From Chitinophaga sp. sic0106 (GTDB taxonomy: Bacteria > Bacteroidota > Bacteroidia > Chitinophagales > Chitinophagaceae), in the NCBI RefSeq assembly GCF_019219075.1, contig NZ_JAHUWJ010000006.1:330985-394984 (forward strand): a stretch of DNA of 64,000 bases. Reading direction: 5' to 3'. The notes below the pieces were generated by a model. It made no database searches, was not told where the DNA came from, and was given only the letters and a program-made list of their open reading frames with translations. Numbering within the stretch: the stretch's first letter is position 1; each line of letters begins with the position of its first letter. This document shows positions 17,639 through 25,958 of this stretch, piece by piece. The position numbers were made by a program, and so were the translations under genes.

Positions 17639-19393
17639 CTACTTCCGCTGAAACACCTGCTTCCCATCCTTAAAAGTGCACAGCACCTTTATGTCTTTGA
17701 TGGCCTTAGGGTCAACCGTCACTACATCCTTGTCAAGTATTGTAATATCGGCCTTGTAACCAGATTTCAGCATTCCTTTTTTCTTTTGTTCCCCCCATTG
17801 ATAGGCTGCATCACTCGTGATGGCCTGCAACGCCCGGTATGGCTCAATATGCTGGTCATAACCCAATACATCGCCATTCAAAGTAATGCGGTTCACGGCT
17901 GCATACATGGCTGCAACTAGGTCTGGTGGCGTAACCGGGGCATCGGTATGAATGGTGTAACGTAACTTAAGTTTTTGCGCATCCCCGAGTGGACTGATAT
18001 AATTTGCCCTCGGCGTATCCAATACATTGGATTTATACCAGTCGCCCCATACCCATACGTGTATCGGAAAAAAACTTTGCATCACATCATCTCCCAGCTT
18101 TTTCATGCGCTGCAACTGGTCTTTACGGGCAGTCTGACAGTGAATCATCACATTTGGCGTGGGATGACGGATAATACCTTTATCCTGCAAGGTTTCAAAT
18201 ATCTGTAACGCCCAGCTGATGGCACTGTCGCCATTCATGTGGATATGCACCGGAAGCCCCATCCGCTGTACGGCTTCCACATCTGCCAGTGCCTGCTGGT
18301 AAGTATAAATTGGCGCACCAATGTAGGTGGAATCCTGCCCGATGAGCGGCGTGTGATAAGGTTGGGACAGAAATGCATCTTTCCCCTGCGGTGATCCGTC
18401 GAAGGTGAATTTGACCGCTCCCAGCTTAAAGTGGCCGGTGTATTTATTGTAATAGGTGGCCAGCTTTGGAAGATTGTTTTTATTCATGTCGTAATCGGGC
18501 AATACAATATAATCGCCGGTCAACAGCTTTTTCTCATTGGCATCCATGATTAAAGCAAGCGTGGCAGAATCCGCCCTGCCTTCGCAGATAGTGGTAATGC
18601 CATAGGAAAACCACTCTTTTTCCGCTGCCAGCAGATGCGCGACCATGGTATCATAAATTTGGGCAGGTGGCATATTCTTAGGAACCATCAGTGCTACCGC
18701 CTTGCCTAAAGCAATTACATTGGCGTTTTCCAACAGCAGACCCGTAACAGAAGTATCACTGTCTTTTACCACGGTGCCTCCCGGGAAAGTATCGGCTGGT
18801 GTATGCCCGTTGATACCCAACATTTCCAGGAATTTGGTATTACCCACGCCCATATGCCCACTCACATGCATCACATAAATAGGCCGCCGGGAATCAATGG
18901 CATCCAGCTGCTGCCGCGTGGGATGCTGATGCAGTTCCAGCTTGGAATCGTCATAGTTGTTACCGATAGCAATAGCAGTGGGGTTATTGGGATACTTCTC
19001 CTGTATGTACGCCTTCATTTGCTGTTGCAGCAACGGAATACTGGTAACTGTGCCATAGGGCGTACCGCTAAGATCCGCCATCAGAGAGGTAATCATGGCA
19101 AGGCCTATATGTGCGTGTGCATCAATGAATCCGGGTACAATGTAATTATTCTTGTAGTCGAGTACTTTCGTAACGCCATCCACAAAATAGTGAAGGATGC
19201 AATCTTTATAATTGCCTATATAAAGAATGGTGTCCTTTCGGATCACAATGCATTCCGGCAGATTGTTTTCCGGGTAAGCGGTTTCCATGGTACGGATCTT
19301 TCCCCTGATCAGGTAATCAGCAGTGTCTTTGCCCTGTGCGGTAGCCTGCGCTACTGCCAGCACAGCCAGCAAGCCAAACAAGAGTTTTTTCAT
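17639..19393 (-). CDS. secreted amidohydrolase, YtcJ-like family
   Basis: 584 aa with signal peptide (about 1-20, ending TAQG). The metal-binding HxH is in GFIDAHAHIG (His93, His95), and further expected ligands are in HIHMNGDSAISWALQ and the HTDAPVTPP region near the C-terminus. The layout, with a small beta domain split around a TIM barrel, matches amidohydrolase family 3 (YtcJ-like) metal-dependent hydrolases. These act on C-N bonds, and the natural substrate is mostly unknown. A periplasmic place is inferred from the signal peptide. Convergent with the PorP/SprF-like gene, sharing a terminator; divergent from the sulfatase pair at 19630. Confidence 0.85.
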   Translation of the reverse strand: MKKLLFGLLAVLAVAQATAQGKDTADYLIRGKIRTMETAYPENNLPECIVIRKDTILYIGNYKDCILHYFVDGVTKVLDYKNNYIVPGFIDAHAHIGLAMITSLMADLSGTPYGTVTSIPLLQQQMKAYIQEKYPNNPTAIAIGNNYDDSKLELHQHPTRQQLDAIDSRRPIYVMHVSGHMGVGNTKFLEMLGINGHTPADTFPGGTVVKDSDTSVTGLLLENANVIALGKAVALMVPKNMPPAQIYDTMVAHLLAAEKEWFSYGITTICEGRADSATLALIMDANEKKLLTGDYIVLPDYDMNKNNLPKLATYYNKYTGHFKLGAVKFTFDGSPQGKDAFLSQPYHTPLIGQDSTYIGAPIYTYQQALADVEAVQRMGLPVHIHMNGDSAISWALQIFETLQDKGIIRHPTPNVMIHCQTARKDQLQRMKKLGDDVMQSFFPIHVWVWGDWYKSNVLDTPRANYISPLGDAQKLKLRYTIHTDAPVTPPDLVAAMYAAVNRITLNGDVLGYDQHIEPYRALQAITSDAAYQWGEQKKKGMLKSGYKADITILDKDVVTVDPKAIKDIKVLCTFKDGKQVFQRK

Positions 19394-19629
19394 AGATGGT
19401 ATAATATGTTGGTTATTTTGAATGGCTGAAAAACAGTACTGGCCCTAAAAGGTTCAGCAGGTAAGTATGTATTTTTAAGGGAGATGTAAATGCTGTCGGA
19501 AACAGCCCCCTGGAATTATAATACCCCTGTGGAGTTGTAGTTTCTAAACAACTCCTGTTGTTATTATGTGAATGGTTAGCATAAATCCCAGGCATCTATT
19601 ATTTTTATCCCAAACCTAATCGAATCTAC

Positions 19630-21159
19630 ATGCGGAGAAATCTGTTTATAACGCTTGCCTTGCTCGGTAGTACCATCACCGTTAGTGAGTTGCAGGCGCA
19701 GCAACGACCCAACATCGTCATTATCCTTTCTGACGACCATGCCTTTCAGACCATCAGTACCTTCGGCAGTAAACTGACGTCCACACCAGGTATTGACCGC
19801 ATCGCCAAAGAAGGGGTGCGCTTCGATAAAGCATATGTAACCAATTCTATTTGCGGCCCCAGCCGTGCCACCATTATCACCGGCAAGTACAGCCATAAAA
19901 ATGGGTTCAAGGACAATGATCACTCCGTGTTTGATGGCTCGCAAAATACTTTTGTGAAAGAACTCAATCGCGCAGGTTACCAAACCGCATGGATAGGGAA
20001 GTGGCACCTGGAAAGCAAACCGGAAGGATTTAACTACTATAAGATTCTTCCGGGGCAGGGCCAGTACTATAATCCGGACTTCCTGGAGATGAATGGTAAA
20101 ACCACCCGCACAGAAGGTTATGTCACCAACATCATAGAGGATGAAGCAGAAAAATGGCTCACCAGTCGCGATACCACGCAGCCTTTCTGCCTCGTTATCG
20201 GCCATAAAGCCACCCACCGTAACTGGATACCCGATACAACGGACATGGGTACACTGGAAAACCGTACTTATCCGGTACCAGCTACCTATTTCGATGATTA
20301 TAACTCCCGCGATGCCGCTAAACAGCAGGAAATGAGCGTGATCAAAGACATGACCATGGCTTACGACCTTAAAATGCTTTCCTACGATAAAAACATTGAC
20401 GGCGCCATTAAACGCATGAATGCTGCACAACGCGCAAAATTCGATGCCGTATATCAGCCCATTGAAGCGGAGCTGAAAGCAAAAAATCTCAGCGGCAAAG
20501 CATTGGCGGAATGGAAGTACCAGCGTTATTTGCGTGATTACCTGGCCACTGCCCAGGCGCTGGACCGCAATATCAACCGGACGCTCAACTACCTGGATGC
20601 ACACCATCTCTCAGAAAACACTATCGTAATCTATATGTCCGACCAGGGCTTTTACATGGGCGAACATGGCTGGTTCGACAAGCGCTGGATGTATGAAGAA
20701 TCATTCCGTACACCGATGGTGATGCGTTACCCGGGTGTGGTAAAACCTGGTACCGTGGCCAATCAGATGGTACTGAATATGGATATTGCACCTACCATGC
20801 TCGAAGCAGCCCGCGTGAAAGTGCCGGCAGATATGCAGGGCCAGTCCATGCTACCACTGCTGAAAGCGCCGAAATCCAAAGGCCGTGACGTGCTGTATTA
20901 CCATTACTACGAAAATACGGTGCATGCGGTGTCGCCACATTTCGGGATCAAAACGCCCCGCTACAAGCTCATTCGCTACTACGAACGCGTAGATGGCTGG
21001 GAACTTTTTGACCTGCAGACAGACCCGCACGAACTGCATAACCTGTATAACGATCAACACTATACGAAACAGATTGCTGAACTGAAAGTCCTGCTGAAAC
21101 AACAGATCACTAAATATGACGATCAGGAGGCAATGCAGATCGCATTTGGTAAAAAGTAA
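19630..21159 (+). CDS. secreted sulfatase with C-terminal DUF4976-like region
   Basis: 509 aa. Signal peptide ends around LQAQQ (residue 25). NIVIILSDDHAFQTIS supplies the metal-binding aspartates, and Cys75 in NSICGPSRATIITGKYSHKNG is the C-x-P-S-R site converted to formylglycine. IGKWHLES and MSDQGFYMGEHGWFDKRWMYEES are typical of the S1 sulfatases acting on glycosaminoglycan-like or choline-like sulfate esters. The end (YKLIRYYERVDGWELFDLQT) matches the DUF4976 C-terminal unit seen in N-sulfoglucosamine sulfohydrolase relatives. First of two sulfatase genes separated by 15 nt, so co-transcribed. Acts in the periplasm by inference. Confidence 0.9.
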   Translation: MRRNLFITLALLGSTITVSELQAQQRPNIVIILSDDHAFQTISTFGSKLTSTPGIDRIAKEGVRFDKAYVTNSICGPSRATIITGKYSHKNGFKDNDHSVFDGSQNTFVKELNRAGYQTAWIGKWHLESKPEGFNYYKILPGQGQYYNPDFLEMNGKTTRTEGYVTNIIEDEAEKWLTSRDTTQPFCLVIGHKATHRNWIPDTTDMGTLENRTYPVPATYFDDYNSRDAAKQQEMSVIKDMTMAYDLKMLSYDKNIDGAIKRMNAAQRAKFDAVYQPIEAELKAKNLSGKALAEWKYQRYLRDYLATAQALDRNINRTLNYLDAHHLSENTIVIYMSDQGFYMGEHGWFDKRWMYEESFRTPMVMRYPGVVKPGTVANQMVLNMDIAPTMLEAARVKVPADMQGQSMLPLLKAPKSKGRDVLYYHYYENTVHAVSPHFGIKTPRYKLIRYYERVDGWELFDLQTDPHELHNLYNDQHYTKQIAELKVLLKQQITKYDDQEAMQIAFGKK

Positions 21160-21174
21160 TAACCACGCTGAACA

Positions 21175-22719
21175 ATGAAAAATCACATCTCTGCAATTAT
21201 ACTGGGACTGATGACCATCACCGGCACCGCACAGGCCCAGCAAAAACAAGCCCCTAACATTATCCTCTTCCTGGTGGATGATATGGGATGGATGGATAAT
21301 TCCGTACCATTTAGTGGCGCCAAACTCACACTCAACCAGCGTTATCATACGCCTAATATGGAAAGGCTGGCGGCGCAGGGTGTGCTCTTTTCCAACGCGT
21401 ATGCCACGCCGGTATGTACGCCCAGCAGAATCAGCCTGCTTACAGGCATGAACGCTGCCCACCATGGTGTTACCAACTGGACCAATCCATCAAAAAATAA
21501 AAATACAGATGCGGAGGATAGTACCTTCAGTCCGGCTCCATGGAATATCAACGGGCTTAGTCCGCGCGAGGGCGATAGCGCCACCGTATATGCAACACCG
21601 TATCCGCAGCTGCTCCGCGATGCCGGCTATTACACTATTCATGTAGGTAAGGCACACTGGGGACCCATGGGCATGCCAGGTGCCAACCCGCTGAACCTGG
21701 GGTTTCAGGTAAATATTTCCGGCCATGCTGCCGGGCATCCGCAGAGCTACCTGAGTGAAGAACACTATGGAAACCTGCCGGGAAAAAACAGTGCACAATC
21801 GGTTCCTGATCTGGAGGAATATTATGATTCGGGCGACTTCCTCACCGAAGCGCTTACCAAAGAAGCGATTAAGGCGATGGCCAATCCAATTGCCCGCAAA
21901 CAGCCATTCTATCTAAATTTGGCTCATTATGCCGTGCATACGCCTATTACGGCTGATCCGCGGTTTTTCCAGAAATATAAAGACGCCGGGCTGAATACTG
22001 CCGAAGCGAAATATGCTTCTCTGATTGAAGGGATGGATAAAAGTCTGGGAGACATCATGGACTACCTGGAACGGCAACACGTAGCCGGCAATACCATCAT
22101 TATTTTCATGAGCGATAACGGGGGGCTTAGTTTGAACCCGCCCCGCGGCGGCGCCGCGCACTCCCAAAACCTGCCACTCAAAGCGGGGAAAGGTTCGGTA
22201 CATGAAGGCGGTATTCGCGAGCCGATGTTGGTGAAATGGCCGTCAGTAGCCAAAGCTGGTGCCGTATGTCACCAGCCGCTGATCATCGAAGATTTCTTTC
22301 CGGCCATCCTGGAAATGGCTGGCGTGAAAAAATATACTACTGTACAGCAGGTCGACGGAAAGTCGTTTGTGCCTATGCTGCGCAATCCTTCGCAGGTGCT
22401 GCCGGAGCGCTCTTTCATATGGCATTACCCGGATAAATGGATTCCGAAAGACGGACCGGGTATCAATTACCGCAGTGCTATCCGCCGCGGCAACTGGAAG
22501 CTGATCTACAACATGCGCACCGGGGTAAAAGAACTCTACGATCTGTCAACCGATATCGGGGAGGTCAATAACGTGGCGCCGCAGCAACCGGAGAAGGTGA
22601 AGGAGCTGTCGCAGCTGCTTTCCAACCAGCTGCGTGCCTGGAAAGCGCCGATGCCGGTGATTAAAGCCACGGGCAAAGCCGTGCCTATGCCGGATGAGTT
22701 GATACAGGTATACCGGTAA
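21175..22719 (+). CDS. secreted sulfatase, second gene of the pair
   Basis: 514 aa. Signal peptide to about residue 22 (AQAQQ). Metal-binding NIILFLVDDMGWMD and the C-x-P-S-R site at Cys81 (TPVCTPSRISLLTGMNAAHHG) are intact. Later VGKAHWGPMG and FMSDNGGLSLNPPRGG are family-typical. The middle of the protein differs clearly from the upstream sulfatase, so this is not a recent duplicate and probably acts on a different linkage. It begins 15 nt after the first sulfatase and is followed by a strong terminator, making a two-gene unit. Like its neighbours it depends on a maturase encoded elsewhere. Confidence 0.9.
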   Translation: MKNHISAIILGLMTITGTAQAQQKQAPNIILFLVDDMGWMDNSVPFSGAKLTLNQRYHTPNMERLAAQGVLFSNAYATPVCTPSRISLLTGMNAAHHGVTNWTNPSKNKNTDAEDSTFSPAPWNINGLSPREGDSATVYATPYPQLLRDAGYYTIHVGKAHWGPMGMPGANPLNLGFQVNISGHAAGHPQSYLSEEHYGNLPGKNSAQSVPDLEEYYDSGDFLTEALTKEAIKAMANPIARKQPFYLNLAHYAVHTPITADPRFFQKYKDAGLNTAEAKYASLIEGMDKSLGDIMDYLERQHVAGNTIIIFMSDNGGLSLNPPRGGAAHSQNLPLKAGKGSVHEGGIREPMLVKWPSVAKAGAVCHQPLIIEDFFPAILEMAGVKKYTTVQQVDGKSFVPMLRNPSQVLPERSFIWHYPDKWIPKDGPGINYRSAIRRGNWKLIYNMRTGVKELYDLSTDIGEVNNVAPQQPEKVKELSQLLSNQLRAWKAPMPVIKATGKAVPMPDELIQVYR

Positions 22720-22734
22720 CAATCTATGTTGTAA

Positions 22735-22771
22735 AAGGCGGGGATACGGGTGCTGCCCGTATCCCCGCCTT
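22735..22771 (+). terminator. intrinsic terminator after the sulfatase pair
   Basis: AAGGCGGGGATACGGG (22735-22750) and CCCGTATCCCCGCCTT (22756-22771) form a perfect 16-bp stem with a 5-nt loop, 15 nt after the stop codon, followed by ATTATTAT. Confidence 0.85.
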
Positions 22772-22818
22772 ATTATTATCTAGTACTTTTCTCCTCCTCA
22801 CTGAACTGATTTTCTTTG

Positions 22819-22826
22819 TACCTTAG
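22819..22826 (+). promoter_or_regulatory. conserved promoter-like box in front of aspzincin-like paralogue 1
   Basis: TTTGTACCTTAG lies so that TACCTTAG starts 42 nt before the ATG. The same box, followed by TTGTTAA-like and CCCCA tracts, occurs before paralogues 2 and 3. It resembles TAnnTTTG but ends TTAG in all three. No TTTG is seen 19 nt upstream. Confidence 0.5.
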
Positions 22827-22860
22827 TTACATTGTTTAATGCCCCATAACCCCATGTAAA

Positions 22861-24417
22861 ATGAAAATTTATAGTAATGGCAGCACCGCTGTTAGTAATG
22901 CTAACGTATGGCATGCTCCCAAATCCAATCGCGTAAACATTCCAGCTGAGCAGGTAAATAAGCATCTGCCTGAATTAAATGCTTCCGGCGCCAGATTCAG
23001 AGTGCCTTCCGGTAAGAGTATTTCCGAAATGTCGGATAAGAACGTAAAGATTCCCGTGGAAGTATTTAAAGACAGGGTAGCAGTTATGCTGCAGCGAATG
23101 GCATTGGAAAACCAGTTGAACGTAGAGATGATCATTCCTGAACTGGCTCAAAAAATCTACTCCAAAAAAGATGGAATGAATCTGGCCGCCTATAATGCCG
23201 CCCTGAATTTGAATGTGACGGTGATTCCTGAAAAGAGTCTGGATGATATAGAAGAGTTGCTGGAATCCAGGGCTGATGATAACAAACTCAATTACAAAGT
23301 GGTGGTTGACCAGTTTTTAAACCGGATTTTTCCGCCGGGAGGAGCAGTGAAATTAGGTTTACTTCCTGGCATGGTAAAAAAGAAAGACGGAGAGTCGTTG
23401 GTTTACGGATCGGTATTGGATGCCTATTCCAGGCTCAATTCTTCCGAAATGTCGGACATGAGGAGTACGCTCTCCAAAGCCGCCAAACTTTGTAAGGAGG
23501 CTGCTGAAAAGGAGGAGTGGTTGAAAGATGTTTTTGGTAAGGATAATATGAAAACAGCAAAGGAGATGTATCCGGTGATTGCGGCGAAGCTGGAATTTTT
23601 GAAAAATAATATGAAGACTAACATCTCCGTTGATCGTAACGGAGACGCGGAGCAAATGGGCGTAGGTGGATATGCCCTTCATCAATTAGGGCTGGTGCAC
23701 TTGATGGGGGCAATAGCTAATCAAACAGATGAAGACGAAACGCTGATGACCATGATCCATGAAGCAGCCCACCTGGCCAGTGCTTCCATCGATGATCTGC
23801 GTTATTACGGCAGACCAGGATTTTTGTCTATGACCCATTACCAGAAAATCAACAATGCCGCACACTATGAGGAAGTGCCAAGGCGAATTCATGGCAACAG
23901 CAGCTATTTGGGTGAGGTGTTTACTCCGGAAAAAACTGCATCAGGCAGGTCGGAATCTACTGAAGAGGTCAGAAGAAATGCCGTTGGCGATAAAGTACAG
24001 TGGCTATGGAAAAAGGCAGCGGATGTCCATGATGTGCTGGTGATCATGAGGCGGCAACTGGAAGAAGGCAATAAAAGCGATTTTGAAAAATTCAAACCGG
24101 ATCTGGTAGATATCTCCAAAGCATTTGGCCTGACCTTACATACCCAGTCTGGTAATATGAGTATTACAGGGTTTGACCTGGTCCTTATTGAGGGATTTGT
24201 ACATACATTACATATATTAAAATCTAAGGTTGGTAAGATGCCGGTGATGCAATTTGAATCGGCACATGATCCGGTAAGAGAAATTATTTTAAATGCACTG
24301 GCACAAAAAGCACTTTTCCTGGATACTAAGCAAGCCAGGGATTTTTATACCTGGATTGAATACCATCCGGAAGTGGTAACCAGGGTGAATACAGGTGTGA
24401 AAATGGTTAAAAAATAA
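22861..24417 (+). CDS. aspzincin-like metallopeptidase-domain protein, paralogue 1
   Basis: 518 aa, no signal peptide. The key site is at 300-317: IHEAAHLASASIDD then YYG, that is HExxH followed by Asp and YG, then NNAAHYEEVPRR. This order fits M35/aspzincin-type (deuterolysin or lysine-specific endopeptidase) zinc sites, where two His and an Asp bind zinc and Glu301 is the catalytic base. The N-terminal half (residues 20-110) holds a conserved region shared with the two downstream paralogues (NASGARFRVPSGKSI); the remainder is helical. Most divergent of the three and the longest. With its own promoter-like box, and 5 kb upstream of an eCIS operon, it is a candidate eCIS cargo protein; that role is inferred, not shown. 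Confidence 0.65.
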   Translation: MKIYSNGSTAVSNANVWHAPKSNRVNIPAEQVNKHLPELNASGARFRVPSGKSISEMSDKNVKIPVEVFKDRVAVMLQRMALENQLNVEMIIPELAQKIYSKKDGMNLAAYNAALNLNVTVIPEKSLDDIEELLESRADDNKLNYKVVVDQFLNRIFPPGGAVKLGLLPGMVKKKDGESLVYGSVLDAYSRLNSSEMSDMRSTLSKAAKLCKEAAEKEEWLKDVFGKDNMKTAKEMYPVIAAKLEFLKNNMKTNISVDRNGDAEQMGVGGYALHQLGLVHLMGAIANQTDEDETLMTMIHEAAHLASASIDDLRYYGRPGFLSMTHYQKINNAAHYEEVPRRIHGNSSYLGEVFTPEKTASGRSESTEEVRRNAVGDKVQWLWKKAADVHDVLVIMRRQLEEGNKSDFEKFKPDLVDISKAFGLTLHTQSGNMSITGFDLVLIEGFVHTLHILKSKVGKMPVMQFESAHDPVREIILNALAQKALFLDTKQARDFYTWIEYHPEVVTRVNTGVKMVKK

Positions 24418-24446
24418 GGGCTGCGCTGCTTACCCGATAAGTTTTG

Positions 24447-24454
24447 TAACTTAG
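24447..24454 (+). promoter_or_regulatory. conserved promoter-like box in front of aspzincin-like paralogue 2
   Basis: GATAAGTTTTGTAACTTAG ends at 24454. TAACTTAG starts 42 nt before the ATG, as for paralogue 1, and is followed by ATTGTTAA and ACCCCA tracts. No canonical TTTG 19 nt upstream. Confidence 0.5.
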
Positions 24455-24488
24455 GGTTATTGTTAAAGGTACCCCAAACCGTATTTAC

Positions 24489-25886
24489 ATGCATCACTTA
24501 CAAAGTAAGCAGCGCAGTGCCGGAGCCTCTGCCTTTACGAGTGCAGCTGCCCACGTGAAAAATAACCATCTCCCTGAAAGCAACCGGAAAATAACCCTGC
24601 CGGACGCTATGCAGGCACATTTGCCCGCCGTAATGCGGGCAGACAATCCTAAATTCAGATTACCGCAGTTTGGTAGTATAAAATCCACCTACACAGATAA
24701 AAAACTGAAGTTGTCCGAACCAGTGGTGCAGGACCGCGTAAGGCGACTCCTGGAGCGGATGGAAGCGGAAGGCCGGCTTTTAAGCAGCGATCCTGTGCCG
24801 GTAATTCTTAGTCAGATTTTTCCCGCACCGGGCATGATGGATGAAGCTGCTTTTAATGCAGCCATTGATGTGACGGACCGCTCAGTCGTGTATCAGTCCA
24901 TCAGCGATTCCCATACAAAAGTAGAAAGCACTACCGATAAGCCCAGGCTGGATATTGCTCTCTCGGACGCAGCTACCTTGTGTACCAATGCTGCCGGCAA
25001 CAGTGCCGGACTAACGGATATTTTCGGTAGCAAGGATACGGTAGCCAAATCGCATTATGAAAAGATTGCCAAAGTGTTGGAAAAAGTGCGCAAGGATAAG
25101 GACAAGCATATTTCAACCGACTATAACCTCGATGATGATGAGGTTGGCCTTGGGGGCTATGCCCAGTTTGAGGACCAGGAGATGCACATATTGAGCAGTG
25201 TAGCCAAGGTTACCGATCCAAAGGAGTCGCAGGTGACGCTGATTCATGAAGCGGCGCACCTGGCTGATAAGTCCATAGACGATCAGCTGTACTATGGCTC
25301 CCATGGATTCCAGGGGATGTCGGAGCAACGGAAGATCACCAATGCTGCTCACTTTGAAGAGCTGCCACGCAGGGAACTCAGCATCAGCATTTACCCCGAC
25401 CCCATGGTGCCCGGCATGCTGCCCGGCGGTAAAGCCACTAAAGAGGATAAAGTAAAGGAAGCTGCTGCCGACCACCTGCGTATGGCCTGGGATGCAGCTG
25501 TGGATACTTTTTCACTGGTGAGAGGGGTGCGTAAGCATATATTGGCCGGCTCGCAAAAATCATTTAATAAACATAAAAGGCTGCTGCTGAAAATTTCCAG
25601 GCTGGAAGATCTCACTATTCACGAGCAGGCCCGTAAGGCCAGAACCGTGACCGACCTTGACGTGACCATTGCAGAGAGCATCGCACATAGTTTTTCCGTA
25701 CTCACCGAAACAATTGAAAATATCCCTTACCCGGCGGCACACCATTTACGGACCAAACGCCGGTTAAAACTTGAAATGGTAGCAGGGGCGATCAGCCAGG
25801 AAAACAACCTGCTCAAAGACCCGGACAGGGACATGAAACTCACCAACTGGATGGTGGCACACTACCGGAAACTTCCTTCCGCGTAA
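24489..25886 (+). CDS. aspzincin-like metallopeptidase-domain protein, paralogue 2
   Basis: 465 aa, no signal peptide. HEAAH at 253-257 is followed by LADKSIDDQLYYG and TNAAHFEELPRRELS, keeping the zinc-site pattern of paralogue 1 and matching paralogue 3 very closely. The first 75 residues are basic, low in hydrophobics and strongly shared with paralogue 3 (RKITLPDAMQAHLPAVM, PKFRLPQF, STYTDKKLK), which would suit a common loading or folding segment. The middle carries YNLDDDEVGLGGYAQF just before the HExxH helix. The Glu of HExxH is intact, so activity is possible. The substrate is unknown. It has its own conserved promoter-like box 42 nt upstream. Confidence 0.65.
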   Translation: MHHLQSKQRSAGASAFTSAAAHVKNNHLPESNRKITLPDAMQAHLPAVMRADNPKFRLPQFGSIKSTYTDKKLKLSEPVVQDRVRRLLERMEAEGRLLSSDPVPVILSQIFPAPGMMDEAAFNAAIDVTDRSVVYQSISDSHTKVESTTDKPRLDIALSDAATLCTNAAGNSAGLTDIFGSKDTVAKSHYEKIAKVLEKVRKDKDKHISTDYNLDDDEVGLGGYAQFEDQEMHILSSVAKVTDPKESQVTLIHEAAHLADKSIDDQLYYGSHGFQGMSEQRKITNAAHFEELPRRELSISIYPDPMVPGMLPGGKATKEDKVKEAAADHLRMAWDAAVDTFSLVRGVRKHILAGSQKSFNKHKRLLLKISRLEDLTIHEQARKARTVTDLDVTIAESIAHSFSVLTETIENIPYPAAHHLRTKRRLKLEMVAGAISQENNLLKDPDRDMKLTNWMVAHYRKLPSA

Positions 25887-25911
25887 GTCAGGTATTACAA
25901 GATAAGTTTCG

Positions 25912-25919
25912 TAACTTAG
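25912..25919 (+). promoter_or_regulatory. conserved promoter-like box in front of aspzincin-like paralogue 3
   Basis: GATAAGTTTCGTAACTTAG ends at 25919. TAACTTAG starts 47 nt before the ATG, followed by TTGTTAA and ACCCCA tracts as in the other two copies. Confidence 0.5.
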
Positions 25920-25958
25920 ATAAGTTGTTAAGTACCCCATTACCCCAAAACGAATTAC

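Noticed and set aside
19576..20607. 343-codon minus-strand frame opposite the first sulfatase of the pair
   Set aside because: It is complementary to the catalytic region of a clear sulfatase and has no recognisable features.
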